The position numbers and the translations under genes are program-made. Positions 12,640 through 23,258 of a stretch of 64,000 nt of DNA are shown here, one piece after another. The stretch's first letter is position 1. Each line of letters starts with the position of its first letter. The DNA comes from Neckera pumila (taxonomy: Eukaryota; Streptophyta; Bryopsida; Hypnales; Neckeraceae): contig OZ018413.1 of the NCBI GenBank assembly GCA_963969595.1, positions 5,732,711-5,796,710 of the forward strand, written 5' to 3'. The notes beneath the pieces are model-generated. The model worked only from the letters and a program-made list of their open reading frames with translations. It was not told the origin of the DNA and ran no database searches.

Positions 12640-12800
12640 AAATACCCAAGGTCGCGTGGAGGCGAGTGCGGTTGAGTTGGCGGTTTTGGTTTTCCATGCG
12701 GTCGAGGGGCGTGTGCTCAAAAGGCGACTGGAGGTCCGCAGAGTCGCACCTACACTGCAGAAGGCAACTGCGGATGGGGCGAGTGCGAGTGTAGGGCTTC
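12640..12800 (+). repeat. GGCGACC-type repeat cluster, copy 3
   Basis: Units such as GGAGGCGAGTGCGGTTGAG, AAGGCGACTGGAGGTCCGC and GGGGCGAGTGCGAGTG repeat the family seen at 885-1260 and 5890-6070, again in plus orientation. It lies just upstream of the unrecognised minus-strand ORF. Confidence 0.5.
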
Positions 12801-12869
12801 TAGATTTTATCAGCTGCAATAACTCCAACGTTGAAGTAAATCCAAGATGGGAATTCCATGGTGAAGTCA

Positions 12870-13900
12870 AGAGAATCCCCCCTTGTGTAATTTAACTCCT
12901 AAATGTATTGGATTCTGTTTTCAACATAAATGCTCCAAAACTGCCATTCTTAGTAAAAGCACCAAATTTGAAGTAATTTTTCTTGGTAAATATATGTAAC
13001 CGTAGGATCTTCTAATGCACTTGTTTTAGAATATGTGGGAAAAAATTCTGAAATTTTTACCATTTAGATTGCGAGATAATAACATTTGAATTGCCAAAAA
13101 TCCATTTTTTATCATTGCAAAAATGCGGGCACCTGCACTTCACAAGGTCACATTCCTATGAAAAAATGTCCAAAATGGTGGTTATTTTTCAAAATTGTCT
13201 TCCAAGGCAAGTTGGTTGCATGCTTCAACATTTAGGGATCGTTGGAAATTGTACAATGTTTGTGAAAAAATTAATAAGTGGAAAGAAATAGAGAACCATT
13301 CAAAACACGAGAGTGTTAAGAATTTAATATTTATAGAGAAAAACGACAATCCAAACGGTTGCAAAGTTGCAATAAACATATACATCACAAGAATTTGTTT
13401 GGGGGAAATACTGAAATTTGAAACAAGCAAAGGACTTTGAAGGTTATTTTAGAATAGGAAATCCTTAAGTACTCCTAAACTAGAGTGTATCATAACTTTT
13501 CATCTCACAACTCAAAGCCAAATTATTCAAAGATTCTAACATATATATATATATGACCCTAAAGAACCAATTTCAAATTTTTTTTTAAAAAGAATGGTTA
13601 ATTCAAAAAATTTAGTTGTCTGCCAAACATTTAAAATCATATATCATGTAATAACTTTTAAACCATATCTTGATAAATTATGAAAGTTGTTGTACCTTAA
13701 ATGTACTCCTTGAAGAAATGTTATGTGAAAATTTTAAGGGAAAAAAGCAAAATCTCCTTTCATAGTGAGCTGCCCAAAATTACTATAATGCCACAAAAGG
13801 TAGTGTCAACATTTAGGGACTAAGGTATGTAATGTACACCTTTTTATTTTGGCAATTTAATGAGTATTTGCACCAATTCAATACTAATTTTGATTTTGGA
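12870..13900. other. AT-rich spacer without recognised genes
   Basis: AT-rich sequence with a short (TA)n run near 13540. No coding or repeat feature could be supported. Confidence 0.45.
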
Positions 13901-13937
13901 CTTTGTAAGGGCTTTTGCATAGATACCTTTTCTGGAC

Positions 13938-14680
13938 CCTAATGCAAAATGTTTTTGACTCACTAAACATCAATGCAAAATATTTTTGACTTACTAAACA
14001 TCAATGCAAAATATTTTTGACTCACTAAGCTCCAATGCAAAATGTTTTTGACTCACTAAACATCAATGCAAAATATTTTTGACTCACTAAACATCAATGC
14101 AAAATATTTTTGACTCACTAAGCTCCAATGCAAAATGTTTTTGACTCACTAAACCCCAATGCAAAATATTTTTGACTCACTGAACCTCAATGCAAAATGT
14201 TTTTGACTCCTTAAACCTCAATGCAAAATGTTTTAAAATTACTCTCAAGGTCACCATCCTTTTCCATCTTTTTAAGGGGGGGGGATTTGTTAAGGCATTA
14301 GAATTTGATACCTTTCCTAGACTTCAATGCAAAATGTTTTTGACTTACTAAACCCCAATACAAAATACTTTTGAATCACTAAACCCCAATGCAAAATATA
14401 TTTTATTCACTACACCCCAATGCAAAATGTTTTGGACTCACTGAACTTCAATGCAAAATATTTTTGAATCACTAAACCGCAATGCAAAATGTTTTTGACT
14501 CCCTCAACCTCAATGCAAAATGTTTTAAAATTACTCTCAGAGTCGCCAACCTTTTCTAGTTTTTTAAGCGGGAAGAGGGGATTTGTAAAGGCATTAGAAT
14601 TTGATACCTCTTCTAGACCTTAATGCAAAATGTTCTTGACTAGCTTAACTCCAATGCAAAATGTTTTCAAATTACTCTTT
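13938..14680 (+). repeat. 31-bp tandem repeats in a higher-order array
   Basis: A 31-bp unit, CAATGCAAAATATTTTTGAC followed by TCACTAAACAT, recurs about nine times from 13938 to 14235 and again about six times from 14325 to 14530. Each block ends in a shared tail (ATGTTTTAAAATTACTCTC, then a G-run, then GGCATTAGAATTTGATACC). A third, shorter cycle follows to about 14680. This makes a ~300-bp higher-order unit built from 31-bp monomers. It has no coding content. Confidence 0.85.
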
Positions 14681-14746
14681 GGCTCACGACCTCTTTCCAT
14701 TTTTGTTTCACCATGTGAAGGACATGAGCAATAGGCAACTCCACGA

Positions 14747-14930
14747 GTGCGTGTCTCTGGGGGAGGGATTTCAAAATTGGGTGTCCAATGAAGACCCACA
14801 CTCTAGGGCGATCGGCGGTCCAAGGGTGAGTGCACATCTCCGGGGGGGAATTTCAGAACTGGGTGTACTCTAAAGACTTGCACTACAAGGCGACCGGCGG
14901 TCCAGGGCGAGTGCGCGTTGCTAGAAGTGT
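14747..14930 (+). repeat. GGCGACC-type repeat cluster, copy 4 (two ~83-bp units)
   Basis: Two tandem units share GAGTGC, a CTCTGGGGGAGGGATTT-like G-run, ATTGGGTGT and GGCGACCGGCGGTCCA, followed by the start of a third unit. The core matches the other three clusters, in the same orientation. Confidence 0.6.
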
Positions 14931-15269
14931 ACATTACATAAAGGTGACATGATTGATTCAAACATCATCTAGCACTTAGGAAAGTGGGACTCATGATGTA
15001 GGGAGAATCATAAGGCGGTGTTTATGGTCTTGAAGACCAAGTTTCAACTATATGAATGATTTTATAAAGAATATGTGTGACTCCGCCATAACTTCTTTCG
15101 ATGTTCAAATAGTACTTGCCCTTCTTTGAGCTCTCAGCAAGTTTCATCAAGAATGTTCATGCTCTTTGTCCAGGTAGACCGATTTGTGATGAAGAGCTGA
15201 TGAAGCAAAGAAAGATTTGAAGAACAGATTGACACTCTTCTTTCACATTGAATATTCAAGAATATAGCC

Positions 15270-15850
15270 ATTCTATAACTATGTCTATGACTGCGTTTGC
15301 AGTCATTTAGGACATCTATGACTGCCTGAAAAAATGGGGCTCTACAATCATTGTGGACGACTCTTTTAGGACATGACTGTAGTTTTAATATCACCAGCTG
15401 CCTTTGTACGAGGATGGGTTTTGGATGAACTATTTCAACGTGGCGTCTGACGTGTTCATATACATCTGACGTGGCACCTCGGTCCGCCAGTCATAGTTTA
15501 GTCATATTCCAGTCGCACTGTAGTCAGGGTTCATATGGTGGGGCCCACTTAGTCTACGTGGCAATTTTTGATTGCCGCTACTGTACGACGTTTAGGCAAG
15601 TTTCGAGCATCGGCAAGTTGTCCTGAAGTCATTCCCTAGTAGAGAGGCAGTTGAAGCAGAGTCATTCCTGTGTATTTAATTGCAACTACAGTTGCTGTTT
15701 AGTGAAGTGGTAGTTAAATCATAGTCATTTCTCAGTTGTGCTTCAGAGGTACAGTAGTTGCACGGCAGTTGTATGCAAGTAAATGGTCATTACTGTGATT
15801 GGCAGCGTACTAAACCTCAGAACTAAGAGCTGTACGATGTGGGCATACAC
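15270..15850. repeat. Subterminal-like repeats of the second CACTA element
   Basis: Short motifs resembling GACTGTAGT, AGTCATTCC and CAGTTG occur many times in both orientations, for example TTAGGACATCTATGACTGC near 15310. Similar motifs lie in the intron around 18650-18850 and at 21180-21300, bracketing the TnpA-like gene. I could not find a clean CACTA terminus, so the element's ends stay undefined. Confidence 0.5.
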
Positions 15851-16203
15851 CTGATCATTTACAACAATGGCTATGACACAGAACTAGTAGCCAACAAACA
15901 TAAAAACAATTGAGAAGCCTAATTGATGTACAAGCAATGGATGCACACACCATTATAAAATGAAAGACAACACAATCATTCTATCAATGTGTCTGTTCAT
16001 GATTATGGTTTCAGGTATTATTACAGAGAGGGATCTGTGAGTTCATGCAGTGACCACTTCAGCACCAGCATACATGCCCTCTTCCTAAAAAATGAGGGCA
16101 ATACTGTACTACATGGTGCTATCAATCTTGCATCCAAACATCACACTAGAATTACACCCGCAGCCAACTAATCTCATGGGTTTAACCTTATGTACTTGGA
16201 ATC

Positions 16204-19200
16204 TCAAAGGAGATTTCCACCTTGAACGTCATGCAGTACTTCTTGCTCAGCGTCCTTCTTTGGAAACATCAACGACACATTGGGCTGCGAAACCGAATGC
16301 ACGTCCACTCTAAACCAGGCATCCGGTATTGCCATGCCATGGAACTTATCAGTCCCTCCTACACCACTGATTCTTCCCAAAGCCACCTTCTGGCGAGGGG
16401 CTCTTGGATTGACAAGGTACACATTGTCACCAAAGGTGAGTTGCAAGAAAGACATGTCTCATTAGTTACAGAAAGTACTCCTGGCCCTGAGAACTTCAAG
16501 ATGTACGTTTCCTTACCCAAGTAATCGCTCACAAAAGACATGATTGATACTTGACTGACAGTTTCCCTAGTCAACTTATACATGACTCTTCTGAAAGAAT
16601 AACGTCACTACCAAATGACTACACAGTCATTCCCCAGTCTTTGAACTGAGACAGCATTGAATACTGGCTTCTACTTCCCCTGAACTCATTTCCGTATTCT
16701 AGCACATTCAGGGTTGAGCATCCCACCTTCTTCTTCTTCGAGGATTTAGGGTTCTTTTCCTCCACTGCTACTGTCTTCGTCCTCATTCCCCTCTGCTCCA
16801 CCTTCTGCAAACACGCACGAATGGCTTGTTAGAATTGATAACGAATGGAAGGCGAGGGGACATGAATGACCTTAAACCACGTGGTCCATAAGTCCCCTCA
16901 CCTTCCCCTGTATGTGCATTGTCACTGAGATCTGAATTCTGTGTTACATCATCTCCTTCAACTGCATTGTTTTGCACATGTGTAGCCTTTTGTGCATGGA
17001 ACTCGTTGACATCTGTAGCAACATCCAGAGCTTCCAGAAGTGGCCAGTGTGGACTTCAAGTAGTTGTTGTCGTCAACCAATTTTGCCAAATTAGCGACAT
17101 AGAATGCACTGGTGATGATCACATTGGGACACAGGTTGCAGGACACTCTTGATGCATTGTTGTCAAGGACCACGATGTTCAATGGGCTAAATTGAGGCCA
17201 TTCACTGTAAACTTTGGACAAAGGTTTGCCCCAAGCTATTGGATTATCCCCCTCAAATTTTGTGGCCTCACATTGTTTCCCACCCCACACGAACAGAGGG
17301 CTGAAGTCATGATGTCCTTGTGGCCTTCCCATCATCATGGGCACAATGTCATCCATGTAAGACTGACTCTTACTGCCCCAAAATCCCACTGTGAAATTAA
17401 AGAAGCACCGTGATAAAAAGGGCTGCAACCATGGCCTCAAAAACACCCTCCTTGTTGTTCTGAATGTTGGCCTAATTCTAGAATTTGGGTTCTTTTCCTC
17501 AGCCAAATTGCAATCCAGCAAGGTCCCATGAATGTTGAAAATGAGCAATTTCTTTTTGGCATTTTCAATGGATAAAATGCGCAAATTCAGGGCAGCTCTC
17601 ACCTGACTTGACCTTGAATCAGGGAGTGCTGCCTTGCCATTTACCTCGCTAGATGCTCTCGTGGCCTTCTTCTTCATCTTGGGAGAAGACTTCGTTGGAG
17701 CAACGCTGGCTTCCACTACCTTCCCCGAGTCCTTTGCCGTGTCCTCCCCATCCTGGACCACATCCACCGCTTTTGTGAGCTTCTTCTGTTTTGAAGGGGA
17801 ATGCTTTGTTGGACTAGCAACAGCCACCACTACCTTTGCGGTTTCTTCCACCATGTCGCCCCCAACCTCTCCCAAACCCACCGGATTCTCTGGATCATTG
17901 CCTATGACATGCGTGGCACCACTACCTTTGTTGTTGTCGACTTCCACAACCCCCCGATCCTGCACCTCCGCTGCAGTAGGCGCGCCAGCTCCTTGGACAG
18001 GGACGTCATCAATAGGGATGTCATCGGAGTCCTTAAAGAAATCAACGGCCGCATCCACCGCATTTGAAGTCGGAATTGACTCCATGCACTTGGAAGACAA
18101 CTCTTGCACATTCCCCATCCGAGTGTCATTCTCCGTGAGGGGATTCGAGTCTGCAAGTGGCTTCGATGTTTCAGCAACACGTACCTGCCCTGGGGACAAT
18201 TTCGCCTGCTCTCCAACGTGGGCGGCCTACTCAGGATCTTTAGCTGCGGATGGTGACTACACTTTGGAGTGCAATGTCTCTGCAGCCCCACTTGTTGTCT
18301 ACGACGGGTTGAGAGGGGGAAGCACCTGCCTAGGCACTTCCTGACAATTTGGATCGCTGATTAGGTCGACTCCGACCCCCTCTAGCAACAGATTGGACGT
18401 CTGAACCTCCAGTGCAGATGGGCTGCCATGGGAAGTATCCTTCTCTTTTCCCATGAAAGTGGTGAACATCGACTTCAACTTCTCCACCGCATTGTTCGTA
18501 GCTGTTGTACTGACAAGAACTTTTGAAAACTCGCATTTCAAGTCAGTTTGAGACTTCTCTATAGCACAGATGCAAGCTGAATCTCCAGCAATGAGAGCCT
18601 ACAGTTTGAGGCTGCCATTCAAACAAGGGAAACGCGGAAGTCAGCTAGAAATCACGTCCCAATTAACGGGGCGACTGGTGAATGACTAGCCTACTGATAA
18701 ACAACTATATTACAACTCATTCAGCCATGAAGTGGCAGAAGCTGGTACTGCTTGACGACTGCTGTACAACCACTACCAGAGATGTTACTGTGTGACGACT
18801 GCGGCACAACTACTGCAAACTAAGTAATGACTTTGCGGTTTTACTGAACTTGTTAAGCTAATCTTCTATGTAATTATTCATAGTGTTCAAACGAGGCCTC
18901 CCATGATATGGATATAAAGGTGGAATGGCAAAAGCACTTAATGAAGATTAGGGTTAGGCAAGTTGAACTTATGTGAGCAAGGGGATGAGACAAAGAACCT
19001 CCAATACCTTAGCGTTTCACTTTTTCCTATCAAGCAACAACGGTTTCACTAATGAACTTGAACCCTGACACTTTCCTTTCTCTCCGAAACGAAAGCCAAC
19101 AATACTGGATCGCCACATTGACGCTACTAATTCTATAGCAACATCAAGACATACGGGAGAGTAAAGTTGAGAGGGCCTTACCGACCCACTTCGGGTCAGG

Positions 19201-20952
19201 CCGGGAGAAAGTTGCATTCCCTCGGCAATGTCCATTAATCTTGGGCTGCTGGACCGTCCCTTCTTCTGCACATGACATGCAAGCACCTTATCAGTCACAA
19301 AAAAATTCATGTTCACGCATTCCTTACAGAGTACAACACAAAATCACCAAGAAAGAAGGTCGGGTCTATACTCCGTGAATGGGAAATATAGAACCCGACA
19401 CTCACCAACTTTGCCTCCTTCCCTGCCTTCCCTTTCCTACCCACACCGGACAAATTCTTCACTTGTCTCCTTGCGTGGGCCATTGTTGCTGCTTTCTTCT
19501 GTTGTTTCTCTGTAGCCCAATAGTCTTGCAGCCTCCCCCACTGATCGGGATTCACATGAGATGGGCAATCATCTTCCCCATCCCCAATACTTAGGAAATG
19601 GGCCTTCAGCCTACAGCACTCCGTTTTCAAATACCTCTTGATGGCATTCCTGAAGCCCAGCATGCTCAATTCGTTGCCCAAGTACAAAAAGTTGTTGTCT
19701 AGGGTAGCCCTTAATTTATCCACATTTTGATGCTTCTGTTTATCTATAATGCTCATGTCAAGAATGCGGGGCACATACGTCCTCATTGAACTATCCCAAG
19801 CGTTCTTACCCGGACAAGCTGCATCAATCTCTCCTTCATCTGTGACTAAGATACTGTGAGGTTTTTTCCCAGCCCTATTGCGGTCCCTTGTCCCCTTGTC
19901 ATAGATGCTGCGCTTCAGATGTCATGATGCCCTCGCAGCGCTATCTGCTGACATTTCCCCTGCCAATAGGAAGTCTGTCGATTGAGAATTCCCCGCCCAC
20001 CTGTCCGGATAGGGAGCTGAGGAAGGCTGCGCACCAACACCCCACTGCGGAGGGTGCACCGGCGGTGGTGGCATCCATTGGCCGATGGGCACCCACTGCC
20101 AATTGCCACCATACGCAAGCGCTTCTTGCGAACGTGGTGCAGGCGGATTGCCACCATACCCAGGCACTTCCACCCCACGTTGTGCAGTCGAAGAACGTAG
20201 TCTGTGAATCTTAATCGGGGATCGCGTTGATAGCTCCAATCTCTTGCGCTTTGTCCTTTTGTTGATTAAGTTATCCTCAGCGTCCAAGTCGTCGTCCTCT
20301 GAGTCGAAGACCTACCTCCCAATAGCAGTACCTACACAAACGGGAGAGAATATTTTGAGAAGCTCCCTAAAATTGGGAGAGAGTATTTTCATGTGTGGCA
20401 TCCTGTACATAGCAAGAAGCAGCAAACAAAACCCTAAGTCGACTTTCCTTCTCCATCCGATTGCGCTATTCACTATGACACAGCACCAACTTCAATGCGG
20501 GATGCTAATCCACAAAGCAAATTGAATTATATCCTTCACACCCTGGACAGAGCGGAATTTCCAAAGGTATACTGTCCACTACGATGATGCTCCAAAACCC
20601 TAGTGAGCGTACAAGGAGGCCCACACCCTGAAAAGACTCAATTACCTGCAGCCAGGACCTCCAAGGCCGCGTTCTTCTGAACATGTGCACACACTATTGC
20701 TAGACTCATCATACCTGCGGCAATGCCTTCATCATCCGTTTTTGTCTCATCGGAGGAAGAAGCCGCATCTACACTCATTGTGCCCCTCCTTCGCACGCAC
20801 GAGCTCTTGCGTCGTCCGTTCCCGTCCCCCTTCACTGGCTTGCTAGGCTGACTCTGTTTCTGCAATTGGCTGCTTTTTCTTGCAATGTCGCCCCCTCCCT
20901 GATCAGCACCTTTCTCCGGCGCCTTCTTCTATGGATTCAAATCCTTTGTCCT
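16204..20952 (-). pseudogene. TnpA-like En/Spm gene with an inserted phosphatase-like domain
   Basis: Exons read from about 20952 down. First is a basic/Ser-rich start (20950-20640). Next is a Pro/Gln/Trp-rich segment running into a Ptta/En/Spm Transposase_24-like block (20310-19490; AWDSSMRTYVPRILDMS, LGFRNAIKRYLKTECCRL, GRKGKAGKEAK). A short exon follows (19280-19190), then a coiled-coil exon (18600-18420) that runs in frame into an FCP-like domain (17640-17000). Last come a basic exon (16810-16680) and a TNP1-like Transposase_23 block (16455-16210; HGMAIPDAWFRVDVHS). The large exon carries three in-frame TAG codons (18301-18299, 18259-18257, 18229-18227), and a frame slip near 17045 ends the frame at 16958. 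A further TAG lies in the first exon near 20935. The order matches the TnpA gene at 30750-33880 apart from the extra domain. It is broken as it stands. Confidence 0.75.
17000..17640 (-). pseudogene. FCP1/NIF-like phosphatase domain captured in the TnpA gene
   Basis: The segment contains KKLLIFNIHGTLLDC, RVFLRPWLQPFLSR, FFNFTVGFWGSKSQSYMDDI, FVWGGKQCEATKFEG, GKPLSKVYSEWP, LNIVVLDNNASR and LAKLVDDNNYL. In order and spacing these follow plant NLI-interacting-factor (FCP1-homology, HAD superfamily) domains. The family's catalytic DxDxT/V loop reads N-I-H-G-T here, so the nucleophilic Asp is missing and phosphatase activity is unlikely. Near 17045 the frame slips: the expected tail (LLEALDVATDVNEFHAQK) lies in another frame. 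No intron interrupts the domain. The matching exon of the other TnpA gene lacks it, so I infer insertion of a host gene piece into the transposon gene. Confidence 0.75.
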
Positions 20953-21300
20953 GCAAACATGAAGTCACAGCTTGAAGGACTTGAACGGCAGACAATGGGG
21001 TAGGACACAGAGAATGCAAGAGTGCGCGCGTCGTTGGAGGTCGACTAATATCAGAAGCTGCATTGCAAGCCATGGATAAGTTCTAGGGTTCCGCCGGCAT
21101 TTGGGAGCCTCCGTACGCCGCCAAAATGCCGTGTAGTGTATGCAACGTGGCGTTCTCCAGCATAACACCCCCAAATTTAACTAACTAACTGCCCCTGGAC
21201 TCATGTACGACTACAACATGACTACACCGCTATTGGAACAAGAACTGAAGTCATATATTAGTAGTACATGTAACTGGAACTCTACTGTGGAATGACTGGA

Positions 21301-22440
21301 CTCGATTTCCGAGAGAAATTAATGAGGCCGTTAAACAAGCAACCGGACCAACGGACACCAATTCCACAGAAACTTGTTTGCATGGACAATGAAAGGCACA
21401 GGACTAACATCTTCTGTATGGCCTCCTCCATAGGCTGCACTTTCCACCTCAACAGCGCTACGCGCTTGTCTCTTTGTAATTCGTACGCGCACTTGCCCTC
21501 GTCTCCTATTCCCACGTTCTCTTACTCCATAGCTTGAGATTGGAAGGCTGGCAATCGCCCCGTCGCACTCGGGCAGCGGTGTAAAGGACTTCAAGTCGAA
21601 AGAGAGCGGGTCCATCAGGGAACACACAGGTGCACTTTCATGCTACCTCGCTGTAGTCATCGGCGTCCAGTGCGAGGAACACAACTTAGGTAGTTGCGGA
21701 AGAGGCGAATTGGAGGAGGCTTCCAACAATTGTGCGTAGGGTGCATGCAAGAGGAGCTGGGGTGGTGCTGTATTCCTTAACCACAGCCTTTCCAGCACCA
21801 TGGAGGGAGTTCTGTGTGAGGGAGGGGAGAGGAAGGTGATGGCAGCGCTGTTCCGTGTTCTTAGAGCGACGGCGGCACTTAATCCCCACCTGGTACGGTA
21901 ATAAATGTGCACTCCATTTGCTGATTGTGTTGTGGATGTCAATCAAGAGAGCAATGCACGTCCTCTAAGTCGGTGACATTTTAGTGGAATGGCCATTAAG
22001 GGAGGTGGAATGGGATCCTATCATTGCTGATTGTGCCCTTCATTCACCCATGCTTTCGGGAAGTGTTGTCCATCCTGAAGCGCTCATACCTGTTGAGGAC
22101 TAATTCAACGTGTTTGCAAACACGTAATTTTGTAATAGAGCATGGTGGTTGGCATGATGATCCGACACTCTTAATTAAAACTACTGTGCTTTCAAATGTT
22201 CTCCTGTCTTCTTGTGCATACCATGTTGGGGTTTGTTGTGCCTGTGCCACATTGTCGTTTGTCATTCTCCTTGTATTAACGAAGGGGCCGTTCTGTACAT
22301 GGCAAATTAAGGTGGCAGAGTAATTACCTGGGTTGTCAGGATGTCCGGACGTCCAGAGTCCCCGGACGCTGCCCCCTCAACGTCCCATGACATTCAGTTT
22401 TTAATCTTTTTACCTGCATGGTAAAAAACGGCGACTGCAA
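21301..22440. other. Spacer with no supported gene
   Basis: Short overlapping frames occur on both strands without recognisable domains or continuous splicing. Mixed base composition; nothing assigned. Confidence 0.4.
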
Positions 22441-22700
22441 CGCCGACTGCAACTGCCGGCCTCAAACCCGACTACCACCCCGACTGACCCAACCCAACCC
22501 CAACCCTGACCCCGACCGCCGCCGTGACCGCCCCGACCTTGAACCTGACCGCCATTCCAACCGCCATCCCGACTGACCCTAACCCAAACCCGACCGCCAC
22601 TGCCGACCCCAAAGCCGAAACCAACCGCCACCCCGACCGACCCGACCCCGAACCCAAACCCGACCACCTCCGCCGGTCCAAACCCGAACCTGAACCATTT
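22441..22700. repeat. Degenerate CCGACC-rich low-complexity tract
   Basis: About 260 bp of C-rich, G-poor sequence made of variable CCCGACCG, CCAACCC and CCGCCA steps, such as CCCGACTGACCCAACCC. The reading frames over it are Gly/Val-rich artefacts of the composition. Confidence 0.8.
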
Positions 22701-23258
22701 TTAAAAATTCTCGGAAGGATTTGATTGACATGGTCCAAATTGGTTGCTAAAATAATGTGACCTTTGGAATTGTTTTGCTCCAAATTTCAATTTTATACTA
22801 AATATATTAATGATTTTTTTTTTCGTGATTTTGAAACTTAGTTTCACTTACCAATTTTCTAATGAATGAAAATTTAGTTACATTTTCTTGAATTTTTTTC
22901 TTAAATTTTCACCTCAAATATTAAAGAGAAAAATATTTAAAAATGAACATCATCAGAAATTATAAGTTTAAAAGGCCCGAAGCCAAAAAATCTTTTCATA
23001 AAGTTGTACATAAACTTGCTTTCCTCCCTTTCTTTTGAACTTTGGGTGCACGCTAGTGAACGTTATGGGACTAAGAAGTCGACAATGAAGACATTTGGAT
23101 GTCCGAGTGGAAAACAAAAGTTTGCGCAAGCGTCCTTCAAAAGTTCTGGCTATGACGACAATTGCTTGGAGTGATGTAATTGATTGAAATGAATTCATGG
23201 TATTCTCAGGATTGTTGATTTTCATGGAAGGAATTCATAATTTTATACTTCGTAGGCA
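22701..23258. other. AT-rich spacer, nothing recognised
   Basis: No gene or repeat structure supported between the C-rich tract and the start of the second TG..CA element. Confidence 0.45.

Larger units (their letters stand above)
15280..21300 (-). mobile_element. Second CACTA (En/Spm) element, approximate extent
   Basis: The extent is inferred from the TnpA-like gene on the minus strand (16204-20952) and motif clusters on both sides. The gene's exon order and protein blocks match the TnpA gene of the element at 29050-43801. No TNP2 gene is seen here, so the copy would depend on another element for transposition. Ends are approximate because no matching CACTA/TAGTG pair was identified. Confidence 0.5.

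Noticed and set aside
21128..21145. GTGTAGTG as the right end of the second CACTA element
   Set aside because: Its reverse complement, CACTACACGGC, has no partner on the left side of the TnpA-FCP gene.
22410..22783. Gly/Val-rich proteins over the C-rich tract
   Set aside because: They come from low-complexity CCGACC sequence read in several frames.
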